Below are positions 1-5,618 of a stretch of 8,581 bases of DNA, piece by piece. The notes below the pieces were generated by a model, which was not told the origin of the DNA, searched no databases, and worked only from the letters and a program-made list of their open reading frames with translations. The translations under genes were made by a program, and so were the position numbers. The DNA comes from an uncultured Verrucomicrobiae bacterium (GTDB lineage Bacteria; Verrucomicrobiota; Verrucomicrobiia; Palsa-1439), in contig CALBCO010000041.1 in NCBI GenBank assembly GCA_937927265.1, forward strand, positions 1 through 8,581. The letters run 5' to 3'. Numbering within the stretch: position 1 is the first letter of the stretch; every line of letters starts with the position of its first letter.

Positions 1-507
1 GTATTTCTCAGCAAATAATGCGTCATCAATCATTCGCCGGACTGTGACCGGATCGGGGCCGTCCAGCCGTCCGACCTGCAACACGTATCCAGACGCGCCG
101 CCCTGAAACCAGGGATTGCGCAAAGGCCCTGCCAACGACCAGTCGCCCATCGGCAACATCGCCAATTCGCTGTCCACGGCGGCTTCCGTGCGTTGTCGGA
201 CAGCTTCCATGACGTTGGAGGATACCGCGCCGAGGGTCGGATCATGTTCGATGCGCAACGGCACCCCACGCATGAGCACCAACTTTGTGACGCCGTCCAG
301 ACGGTCTCGCAACGGCGCGCGGATTTGCTCGTCAAATTCACGGCGCGTGATCGTTTCCGCGTCGCGGACACTAATCCGGCAGAGCTGGTTTGTCGAAAGG
401 CCGCGTTTCGCGATGTAGTACTCCGCCAGCGACCGGCTGTCGGAGGCTTGATCGTTATAGACAACCAGCAGTCCCGAAAGGATTGCCGGTAACAGTAAGC
501 TCACCAT
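1..507 (-). CDS. TIGR03790 family protein, N-terminal 169 residues (cut by window edge)
   Basis: Uncharacterised protein family. The reading frame is open from ATG at 507 to the left edge, so the stop is outside the window. Visible family hallmarks are an N-terminal strand ending VVYND (residues 15-19), SLAEYYIAKRG (26-36), an SRR/REFDEQIRAPL-like helix (about 55-66), VDSELAML (111-118), NPW (131-133) and GRLDGPD (146-152) followed by a helix ending in AEKY. TIGR03790 proteins are known only from genomes that also carry exosortase, so a link to PEP-CTERM protein sorting or the cell surface is likely but unproven. The start is fixed by a GGAGG site 6 nt upstream. The first 17 residues are hydrophobic but run directly into the conserved strand, so they do not make a convincing cleavable signal peptide, which is unusual for an envelope protein. 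The gene overlaps the end of the upstream MBL gene by 53 bp and is probably co-transcribed with it. The C-terminal part is not visible. Confidence 0.82.
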   Translation of the reverse strand, partial: MVSLLLPAILSGLLVVYNDQASDSRSLAEYYIAKRGLSTNQLCRISVRDAETITRREFDEQIRAPLRDRLDGVTKLVLMRGVPLRIEHDPTLGAVSSNVMEAVRQRTEAAVDSELAMLPMGDWSLAGPLRNPWFQGGASGYVLQVGRLDGPDPVTVRRMIDDALFAEKY

Positions 508-1276
508 TCCTGACCTCCACCTGCATTCCGTCAAATGCCAGACGAACGTTGGCCGGCAACTCGGCTTCTGTCTGTTCGTGGTCCATTTCATGGCACAGGT
601 GCGTGAACAACGTCAACTTCGCGCCGACCTGTCCGGCCACATCCAGTGCCCCCGCCAATGTCAGGTGGGTCGGATGTGGCCGCCGGCGGAGCGCGTCAAG
701 CACCAACACCGGCACACCACGTAACAACGCACAGGTGTCGGGCGTCACCTCGCTGCAATCGGTCACATACGCCACTTGCCGGTTAAAGATGAACCCGAAC
801 ACCGTCATGTACCCATGGCGCACCGGTACCGCCTGCCACTCCAGATCGCCAACGTTCACTTCCTCAAACGGCGCGATGGGGCGCGCTACAAAACGTGGCA
901 CGCCGGCCCATGGACAATCTTCGGCCAATGCATACGGAAACACCCGGCCCAAATCCGCCACGCTGTCCACCGAGCCGTAAATGGACAACCGCGGCCCTGT
1001 CTCGCCGGTGAAGACCCGCAAATCATCAAGACCCAAAAAATGGTCGGCATGAGTATGCGTCAATAATACCCCGTCCACCCGGCGCAGACCAGCCCGCAAC
1101 GCCTGTTGCCGGAAATCCGGCGGCGTATCCACTAGCAGTTTCGTCGTGGCCGACTCCACCAACACCGACGCGCGCAGCCGGCGGTTCCGCGGATCGGGCG
1201 ACCGGCACACCGCACAGTCGCAACCGACCACCGGAATACCATGGCTTGTACCGGTGCCGAGAAAGCTCAGTCGCAT
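455..1276 (-). CDS. MBL-fold metal-dependent phosphodiesterase, PhnP-like
   Basis: Predicted soluble cytoplasmic dinuclear metal hydrolase of 273 residues with the metallo-beta-lactamase fold, closest in architecture to PhnP-type cyclic phosphate phosphodiesterases. It begins MRLSFLGTGTSHG, the usual first strand and turn of this family. Metal ligands visible are H74, H76, D78 and H79 (THTHADH), H154, D173 (VTDCSE) and H226 (FTHLCHE). C19, C21 and C24 (GCDCAVC) with H229 match the extra structural zinc site known in Escherichia coli PhnP. The start at 1276 is chosen because the open frame upstream (to 1423) is Arg/Pro-rich, unlike the family, and runs through palindromic intergenic DNA. No Shine-Dalgarno precedes this ATG. 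No phn genes are nearby, so a role in phosphonate breakdown is not supported; members outside phn operons act on uncertain cyclic nucleotide or phosphoester substrates. About 20 residues beyond the family's usual end arise from the region overlapping the next gene. Confidence 0.87.
   Translation of the reverse strand: MRLSFLGTGTSHGIPVVGCDCAVCRSPDPRNRRLRASVLVESATTKLLVDTPPDFRQQALRAGLRRVDGVLLTHTHADHFLGLDDLRVFTGETGPRLSIYGSVDSVADLGRVFPYALAEDCPWAGVPRFVARPIAPFEEVNVGDLEWQAVPVRHGYMTVFGFIFNRQVAYVTDCSEVTPDTCALLRGVPVLVLDALRRRPHPTHLTLAGALDVAGQVGAKLTLFTHLCHEMDHEQTEAELPANVRLAFDGMQVEVRNGELTVTGNPFGTAGCL
514..518 (-). promoter_or_regulatory. Shine-Dalgarno site for the TIGR03790 gene
   Basis: GGAGG on the minus strand, 6 nt before the ATG at 507. 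It lies inside the coding sequence of the upstream MBL gene. It decides the start of the TIGR03790 gene and makes the long gene overlap credible. Confidence 0.7.
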
Positions 1277-1282
1277 GTCGCC

Positions 1283-1311
1283 ATCATCGGGGAACGGTCC
1301 GGCGCGGTCAA
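1283..1311 (-). promoter_or_regulatory. Candidate promoter for the MBL gene (leaderless type)
   Basis: On the minus strand a TTGACC box (1306-1311) is followed by a 17-nt spacer and GATGAT (1283-1288). The ATG at 1276 starts 6 nt after the -10-like box, so transcription would begin at or next to the start codon. This fits the absence of a Shine-Dalgarno. The match is partial and could be chance in GC-rich DNA. Confidence 0.3.
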
Positions 1312-1324
1312 GCGCGGCCACACC

Positions 1325-1341
1325 GTCCCCGCACCGGGGAC
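1325..1341. repeat. Perfect 7-bp hairpin
   Basis: GTCCCCG (1325-1331) and CGGGGAC (1335-1341) are perfectly complementary around a 3-nt CAC loop. There is no T tract on either side, so it is not a standard terminator. Confidence 0.5.
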
Positions 1342-1352
1342 GCCTCTTGAGA

Positions 1353-1367
1353 CTACCACCCTGGTAG
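1353..1367. repeat. Perfect 6-bp hairpin
   Basis: CTACCA (1353-1358) pairs with TGGTAG (1362-1367) around a CCC loop. Its right arm overlaps the left arm of the larger inverted repeat 1364-1372/1431-1439, so the two structures would compete. Confidence 0.4.
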
Positions 1368-1439
1368 CCGCGAGCCGGCGCGCGGCCCGGTTTTTTCCGC
1401 GGGAGAAACAACCCCTGCGGCAAGACGGCGCGCGGCTAC
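1364..1439. repeat. Inverted repeat with 9-bp arms, 58-bp spacer
   Basis: GTAGCCGCG (1364-1372) and CGCGGCTAC (1431-1439) are exact reverse complements. Both arms continue into GC-rich, CGCGC-containing sequence that pairs imperfectly. The interior contains a T6 run (1391-1396). The form (terminal inverted repeats of a 76-bp unit) resembles a small interspersed palindromic element. Copy number elsewhere cannot be judged from this window. Confidence 0.4.
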
Positions 1440-1490
1440 AATGACGATTCCTCTGGTGGCAGTGTCCAAGATGCGCCCCACCCAACGCCA

Positions 1491-1514
1491 CTGCCGCCAA
1501 ACGACTGGCGGCAG
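1491..1514. repeat. Perfect 9-bp hairpin
   Basis: CTGCCGCCA (1491-1499) pairs perfectly with TGGCGGCAG (1506-1514) around a 6-nt AACGAC loop. There is no T run on either strand. It is a strong stem of unknown role, possibly part of a repeat element or a structured RNA. Confidence 0.5.
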
Positions 1515-1526
1515 CGTCGCTGGTCT

Positions 1527-1541
1527 CTCTCCCAAGGAGAG
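1527..1541. repeat. CTCTCC/GGAGAG hairpin, possible degenerate copy of the 1561 repeat
   Basis: CTCTCC (1527-1532) pairs with GGAGAG (1536-1541) around CAA. The same CTCTCC core recurs in the stronger palindrome 20 bp downstream, suggesting two related repeat units side by side. Confidence 0.45.
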
Positions 1542-1560
1542 CGGTGTTCTCATGGCGTCT

Positions 1561-1596
1561 CCTCTCCCCATCGGGGGAGAGGGTCAGGGTGAGGTG
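1561..1596. repeat. Dispersed CCCTCACCCTGACCCTCTCCC-type palindromic repeat
   Basis: CCTCTCCCC (1561-1569) and GGGGAGAGG (1574-1582) form a perfect 9-bp stem with an ATCG loop. It is followed by GTCAGGGTGAGG (1583-1594), which on the minus strand reads as the CCTCACCCTGAC lead-in. Interspersed repeats with this signature recur in intergenic DNA of many unrelated bacterial genomes; I recognise it from memory and cannot count copies here. Confidence 0.55.
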
Positions 1597-1605
1597 AAGT
1601 CCACC

Positions 1606-1639
1606 AAAAACGACAGGGGCACGGTTGCCCGTGCCCCTG
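1606..1639 (-). terminator. Rho-independent terminator of hppA
   Basis: A perfect 11-bp stem, arms 1614-1624 and 1629-1639, has a 4-nt loop. On the minus strand it is followed after 3 nt by TTTTT (1606-1610). It starts 24 nt past the hppA stop codon. The plus-strand side has no T tract, so it is one-directional. It separates hppA from the MBL gene unit downstream. Confidence 0.88.
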
Positions 1640-1663
1640 CCAGTGCAGCGATTCCTGCAACGA

Positions 1664-3940
1664 CTATCGCATGCGCAGAAATTCGCCGATGACCGGGGAG
1701 TATTTCACCACCACACCGGCGACCACGATGCTGACGATGCTCATCAACTTGATAAGGATGTTCAAAGACGGCCCGCTTGTGTCCTTGAACGGATCGCCCA
1801 CGGTATCGCCGACGACCGCCGCCTTGTGGGGATCGCTGCGTTTGCCGCCGAACTTGCCGCTTTCGATGTATTTCTTGGCATTATCCCAGGCTCCACCCGC
1901 GTTGGCCATCGTCACCGCCACGAGGAAGCCCGTGGTCAAACCGCCAACGAGCAACCCCAACACACCCGGCACGCCAAAGATCAATCCGGTAATGACCGGC
2001 ACGATCACCGCCAACAAACTCGGCAACACCATCTCGCGTTGCGCGCCCTGCGTGCTGATCGCCACGCAGGAGGCGTAATCCGGCTCGGCCTTGCCGTCCA
2101 TGATGCCCACAATTTCCCGGAACTGCCGGCGCACTTCCTCGACCATCTTGCCCGCCGCGCGGCCTACTGCAAGCATCGTCAACGCGCTGAACACACAGAC
2201 CAGCATCGCGCCGATGAACACGCCCGCCAACACCTCGGGATTGAGCAGCGTGATGTTGAACCGCTCATTGATGAACTCCCGCAACGGCTGGGTCACAATG
2301 GCTTGCGCTTCGAGGGCAGACATCCCGCGCGCCAAACTCACCCGCACCTCCTCCATGTACGCCGAGAGCAACGCCAACGCCGTCAACGCCGCCGAACCGA
2401 TGGCAAACCCTTTGCCGGTCGCTGCCGTGGTGTTGCCGAGCGAATCCAACGCGTCAGTGCGCTCACGCACGAACGACGGTTGATGGCTCATCTCGGCGTT
2501 GCCGCCCGCGTTGTCGGCGATCGGCCCGTAGGCATCGGTTGCCAGCGTGATGCCGAGCGTGGACAACATGCCCACTGCCGCCACACCAACGCCGTACAGT
2601 CCCCATTCCATGTTGCCAAATCCGCCCGCCGCGCCGTAGGCGAGCACGATGCCCACGACAACCGCAATCACGGGAATCCACGTCGAAAGAAACCCAATGG
2701 ACATGCCGGCAATAATCACCGTCGCTGGCCCTGTCTTCGCCTGCTCGGCGATGAACTGCACCGGCTTGAAATCAGCAGCCGTGTAATACTCTGTGGCCTT
2801 CGCGATGACCAACCCGGCCACCAAGCCGCTCACGATGGACCAAAACACACCGAAATGTTCCGGCAACAGGAACCGGGTCAGGAAAAACGCCGCGATCACG
2901 ATCAATACTGAACTCAGATTCACACCGCGCCCGAGCGCCTGGAGCAACTCTTTCTGCGTCGCGCCCTCCTTGGTCCGTACCACCATCACACCCACCACAC
3001 TCAACACCGTGCCGACTCCGGCCAGCACCATCGGCAGAATCACCGCCCGCAACGCTTTGTCCATGGACTCTGCGAAAAACGCCGCCGCGCCGAGCGCTGC
3101 CGCCGCCAGAATCGCGCCGCAATACGACTCGTACAAGTCCGCGCCCATGCCGGCCACGTCACCGACATTGTCCCCGACGTTGTCTGCAATGGTCGCCGGA
3201 TTGCGCGGGTCGTCTTCGGGGATACCGGCCTCGACTTTGCCCACGAGGTCAGCTCCGACATCGGCCGCTTTCGTGAAAATGCCGCCACCGACGCGGGCGA
3301 ACAACGCCTGCAAACTGGCACCGAAACTGTAGGCCAACAACGCCACCGAAATCGTGTGAATACTCAGATCGGTCATTGTGTAAAGGCAATAAAACCAGAT
3401 CGAAATCGCCAACACACCGAAGCCGACCACGTTCAACCCCATCACTGCGCCCGAACGGAAGGCCACCTGCAACCCGCTGTTCAGCGAGTTTTTGGCGGCG
3501 GTGGCGGTCCGGTTGTTCGCGTAGGTGGCCGTCTTCATGCCGAGAAAGCCGGTCAGCCCCGAAATCAGACCGCCGGTCAAGAACGCAAACGGCGCAAACG
3601 GTGATTGGATCTTCAACCCAAACGCCAACACCAGCAAAATCACAAAGATAACCGCCATCACCAACGCAACGACTTTGTACTGCTGCCGCAGATACGCCAG
3701 CGCGCCAGCACGAACGTGACTGGCAATTTTGATCTGCGTCGGATCGCCTTCCGGCTGTTTCTTCATCCACGCATAGAAATACCCGGCCGCGGCCAACGCC
3801 AGCAATGAGCCGATTGGCGCCAACCACCAGATTAACGGAATGGACGGTTTCTCAAACCCTTCACTATACGCAAAGGCCACCGATGCCCAGCCCAACAGTA
3901 TTCCGAGCACACCGGTCGTCTTGAACCATACTCTTTTCAT
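1664..3940 (-). CDS. hppA: Membrane-bound ion-translocating pyrophosphatase, K+-dependent type
   Basis: Integral inner-membrane enzyme that hydrolyses PPi to two phosphates and exports Na+ and/or H+. It has 758 residues with many hydrophobic helices. Family motifs seen: DVGADLVGKVE (227-237), DDPRNPATIADNVGDNVGD (243-261), DNAGGNAEM (476-484), GNTTAATGKG (502-511), MANAGGAWDNAKK (678-690) and GDTVGDPFKDTSGPS (711-725). Ala at 506 in GNTTAA, rather than Lys, marks the K+-dependent class. Glu271 in the segment ADLYESYCGA sits as in the Thermotoga maritima Na+ pump, so Na+ (or dual Na+/H+) transport is more likely than H+ alone; this is inference. The start at 3940 has AAGGAG 9 nt upstream; an in-frame upstream ATG at 4054 would add a non-family tail and is rejected. 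Residues 1-24 look like a signal peptide (KR, hydrophobic core, AFA) preceding the canonical first helix. It is probably monocistronic, with its own promoter and terminator. Confidence 0.96.
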   Translation of the reverse strand: MKRVWFKTTGVLGILLGWASVAFAYSEGFEKPSIPLIWWLAPIGSLLALAAAGYFYAWMKKQPEGDPTQIKIASHVRAGALAYLRQQYKVVALVMAVIFVILLVLAFGLKIQSPFAPFAFLTGGLISGLTGFLGMKTATYANNRTATAAKNSLNSGLQVAFRSGAVMGLNVVGFGVLAISIWFYCLYTMTDLSIHTISVALLAYSFGASLQALFARVGGGIFTKAADVGADLVGKVEAGIPEDDPRNPATIADNVGDNVGDVAGMGADLYESYCGAILAAAALGAAAFFAESMDKALRAVILPMVLAGVGTVLSVVGVMVVRTKEGATQKELLQALGRGVNLSSVLIVIAAFFLTRFLLPEHFGVFWSIVSGLVAGLVIAKATEYYTAADFKPVQFIAEQAKTGPATVIIAGMSIGFLSTWIPVIAVVVGIVLAYGAAGGFGNMEWGLYGVGVAAVGMLSTLGITLATDAYGPIADNAGGNAEMSHQPSFVRERTDALDSLGNTTAATGKGFAIGSAALTALALLSAYMEEVRVSLARGMSALEAQAIVTQPLREFINERFNITLLNPEVLAGVFIGAMLVCVFSALTMLAVGRAAGKMVEEVRRQFREIVGIMDGKAEPDYASCVAISTQGAQREMVLPSLLAVIVPVITGLIFGVPGVLGLLVGGLTTGFLVAVTMANAGGAWDNAKKYIESGKFGGKRSDPHKAAVVGDTVGDPFKDTSGPSLNILIKLMSIVSIVVAGVVVKYSPVIGEFLRMR

Positions 3941-3949
3941 GTACACAGG

Positions 3950-3955
3950 CTCCTT
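3950..3955 (-). promoter_or_regulatory. Shine-Dalgarno site for hppA
   Basis: AAGGAG on the minus strand, 9 nt before the ATG at 3940, preceded by an A-rich leader. It selects this ATG over the upstream one at 4054. Confidence 0.7.
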
Positions 3956-4010
3956 GTTTTTATTTTTTGATCTTACGGTTTGTCGAATCCCAAACAGAAT
4001 TGAGTGGGTA

Positions 4011-4039
4011 CTGTTACGGGCACGCCCCCCTCCGGTCAA
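4011..4039 (-). promoter_or_regulatory. Candidate hppA promoter
   Basis: On the minus strand TTGACC (4034-4039) is followed by a 17-nt spacer and TAACAG (4011-4016). This would give a leader of roughly 60-65 nt ending in an A-rich tract and the Shine-Dalgarno. A second possible -10, TAAGAT (3970-3975), lacks a good -35. The promoter lies in the 155-bp gap after lysS, so hppA can be expressed independently. Confidence 0.4.
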
Positions 4040-4071
4040 GCACGGATTTACCACGTGCGCCAGCAGTGTCG

Positions 4072-4086
4072 GCGCAGAGACTGCGC
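4072..4086 (-). other. Short hairpin just after lysS
   Basis: GCGCAG (4072-4077) and CTGCGC (4081-4086) form a perfect 6-bp stem with a 3-nt loop, 9 nt past the lysS stop. No T tract follows on the minus strand, so it is not a standard intrinsic terminator. It may slow polymerase or protect the 3' end, and read-through into hppA remains possible. Confidence 0.35.
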
Positions 4087-4095
4087 AATGTTCGG

Positions 4096-5535
4096 CTATG
4101 CTTGGGGCCTTAGTTGCGGGAAGAGGATCACGTCGCGAATGCTCTCGACGCCCGTCAACATCATCACCAGCCGGTCAATTCCCACCCCCATCCCGCCAGC
4201 AGGCGGCATTCCGTGTTCGAGTGCCAACAGGAAATCTTCATCCAGTTTCTCGGCATGACCGGCCGCTTGCGCTTCAAAGCGTTGGCGCTGGATCACCGGG
4301 TCGTTCAACTCGCTGTAGGCAGGCGCGATTTCCTGACCGTTGATGACCAGTTCGAACACATCCACCACAGATGGGTCCTCTTTGCTCGGCTTGGCCAACA
4401 CCACCAGCTCGGCCGGCAGGTGCGTCACGAACGTCGGATTCAACAGCGTCGGCTCAATCGTCTTTTCATAGACGGCATTGCTGACTTCGTAATCGGGTGC
4501 GTCTTTCGGAAACTCCACCCCCATTGCGATCGCTCGTTGCCGCCGTTCGGCTGCGGAAATCGTGAACCAGTCTTTGCCCACTCGCTCCTCAATCAGGTCA
4601 CGGTAACGAATGCGGCGCCACGGCGGGGTCAGGTCAATCTCGGCGCCGTCGTACCGCTTGATCACCAACCGGTCGAGCACGTTATCCGCAACGCTGGTAA
4701 TCATGCCTTGCACCAAGTCCATCATCGTTTCGTAGTTGCCGTAGGCCTCATAGACCTCCAGCATGGTAAACTCCGGATTGTGGCGGCGGGAGATGCCTTC
4801 GTTGCGAAAATTGCGATTGATCTCATAGACTTTCTCAAATCCACCCACGAGCAGCCGTTTCAGATACAACTCCGGTGCGACCCGGAGAAACAAATCAATC
4901 CCCAACGCCTCGTGATGGGTCTGGAACGGTTTGGCCGCCGCGCCGCCGGGGATGGGCTGCATCATCGGTGTCTCCACTTCCATAAAGCCGCGGTCATCGA
5001 GAAACTTGCGGATTTCGGCCACCACCCGACTGCGCAGTACGAACGTCTCCCGCACTTTGTCATTGAGAATCAAGTCAAGGTAGCGCTGCCGCAGCCGCGT
5101 CTCGGTGTCTTTGATGCCGTACCATTCCTTCGGCAACGGGCGGACCGCTTTGCTCAACAGCGTGCCCCCCTCCACCCGCACCGTCAACTCCCCGGCATGA
5201 GTCACGAACAGTTTGCCGGTCACCCCGACAATGTCGCCGAGGTCCACGAAATGTTTGAACAAGTCAAACTGCTCGTCGCTCAGCACTTTCTTCTGGATGT
5301 AGAGCTGAATCTTGCCGGTTGAGTCTTTCAGGTCGGCAAACATGCTCTTGCCCATGTCGCGGTGGCTCACGATGCGCCCGGCGAGTGTAACCTCGCGTTC
5401 GGCGGTGGGGTTGCGGCGCGCCTCGGCAACCGACTCGCTGACTTCAAACCGCCCACCGTACGGATCAATCCCTCGCTCCAGCAATTTCTGCCGTTTCGTC
5501 AGCCGCGCCTGCATCAACTCGTTGAATTGTTCCAT
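4096..5535 (-). CDS. lysS: Lysyl-tRNA synthetase, class II
   Basis: Cytoplasmic enzyme that charges tRNA-Lys with lysine using ATP. Its 479 residues are slightly shorter than the usual 490-505. The N-terminal helix (NELMQARLTKRQKLLERGIDPY, 5-26) leads into an OB-fold anticodon-binding domain (about 47-145), then the class II catalytic core: motif 1 around FLDDRGFMEVETP (178-190), motif 2 RNFRNEGIS followed by RHNPEFTMLE (241-260), and motif 3 GGMGVGIDRLVMM with RDVILFP (447-473). All class-defining Arg and Glu residues are present, so the enzyme should be active. ATG at 5535 fits the family N-terminus exactly, yet no Shine-Dalgarno precedes it; a promoter-like pair ends 9 nt upstream, pointing to a leaderless or near-leaderless mRNA. 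It is transcribed divergently from the memo gene and followed, 155 bp on, by hppA. Confidence 0.97.
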   Translation of the reverse strand: MEQFNELMQARLTKRQKLLERGIDPYGGRFEVSESVAEARRNPTAEREVTLAGRIVSHRDMGKSMFADLKDSTGKIQLYIQKKVLSDEQFDLFKHFVDLGDIVGVTGKLFVTHAGELTVRVEGGTLLSKAVRPLPKEWYGIKDTETRLRQRYLDLILNDKVRETFVLRSRVVAEIRKFLDDRGFMEVETPMMQPIPGGAAAKPFQTHHEALGIDLFLRVAPELYLKRLLVGGFEKVYEINRNFRNEGISRRHNPEFTMLEVYEAYGNYETMMDLVQGMITSVADNVLDRLVIKRYDGAEIDLTPPWRRIRYRDLIEERVGKDWFTISAAERRQRAIAMGVEFPKDAPDYEVSNAVYEKTIEPTLLNPTFVTHLPAELVVLAKPSKEDPSVVDVFELVINGQEIAPAYSELNDPVIQRQRFEAQAAGHAEKLDEDFLLALEHGMPPAGGMGVGIDRLVMMLTGVESIRDVILFPQLRPQA

Positions 5536-5544
5536 AGTGCCGCG

Positions 5545-5573
5545 AGCATAATCACGCTCAGAAATACCAGCAA
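5545..5573 (-). promoter_or_regulatory. Candidate lysS promoter (near-leaderless)
   Basis: On the minus strand TTGCTG (5568-5573) is followed by a 17-nt spacer and TATGCT (5545-5550), 9 nt before the lysS ATG. Transcription would start within a couple of bases of the ATG, consistent with the missing Shine-Dalgarno. No room remains for a T-box leader. Confidence 0.4.
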
Positions 5574-5582
5574 CACCAAACC

Positions 5583-5611
5583 TTGCCGCAACGCGGTCTC
5601 CCCGCTACTGT
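5583..5611 (+). promoter_or_regulatory. Candidate promoter of the memo-radical SAM operon (leaderless)
   Basis: TTGCCG (5583-5588), a 17-nt spacer and TACTGT (5606-5611), 7 nt before the ATG at 5619. It stands back to back with the candidate lysS promoter in the same 83-bp gap without overlap. The -10 match is only partial. Confidence 0.35.
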
Positions 5612-5618
5612 TGACGGC

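Larger units (their letters stand above)
1277..1605. other. Palindrome-rich intergenic region
   Basis: Non-coding gap between the MBL gene start and the hppA terminator. Short open frames across it in several phases are Arg/Pro/Gly-rich, resemble nothing and have no ribosome binding sites. The stretch holds a candidate promoter (1283-1311) and a series of perfect inverted repeats listed separately: 1325-1341, 1353-1367, arms 1364-1372/1431-1439, 1491-1514, 1527-1541 and 1561-1582. No tRNA or recognised riboswitch is seen. It could be an accumulation site for small interspersed repeats, or could hold a structured RNA. Confidence 0.6.

Noticed and set aside
30..464. 144-codon minus-strand open frame
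   Set aside because: Same strand as the TIGR03790 gene but in another frame. Its translation is Trp/Arg/Ser-rich and matches nothing, while the adjacent frame matches the family throughout.
1277..1423. 49-residue N-terminal extension of the MBL protein
   Set aside because: Arg/Pro-rich and runs through palindromic repeats. The conserved first strand of the fold begins at the ATG at 1276.
1625..2911. 428-codon plus-strand open frame, His/Arg/Gln-rich
   Set aside because: Lies antisense to hppA, whose family motifs are unmistakable. Composition is typical of a shadow frame in GC-rich DNA and there is no start context.
3941..4095. Riboswitch or structured leader upstream of hppA
   Set aside because: The predicted leader is only about 60 nt and A-rich, with no recognisable aptamer; only simple promoter elements can be supported.
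4114..5322. 402-codon plus-strand open frame
   Set aside because: Antisense to lysS, with no domain signature. It arises from codon bias of the real gene.
5583..5618. Upstream TTG start extending the Memo protein by 12 residues
   Set aside because: No ribosome binding site, the TTG coincides with a promoter-like -35 box, and the extension looks unlike the family N-terminus.
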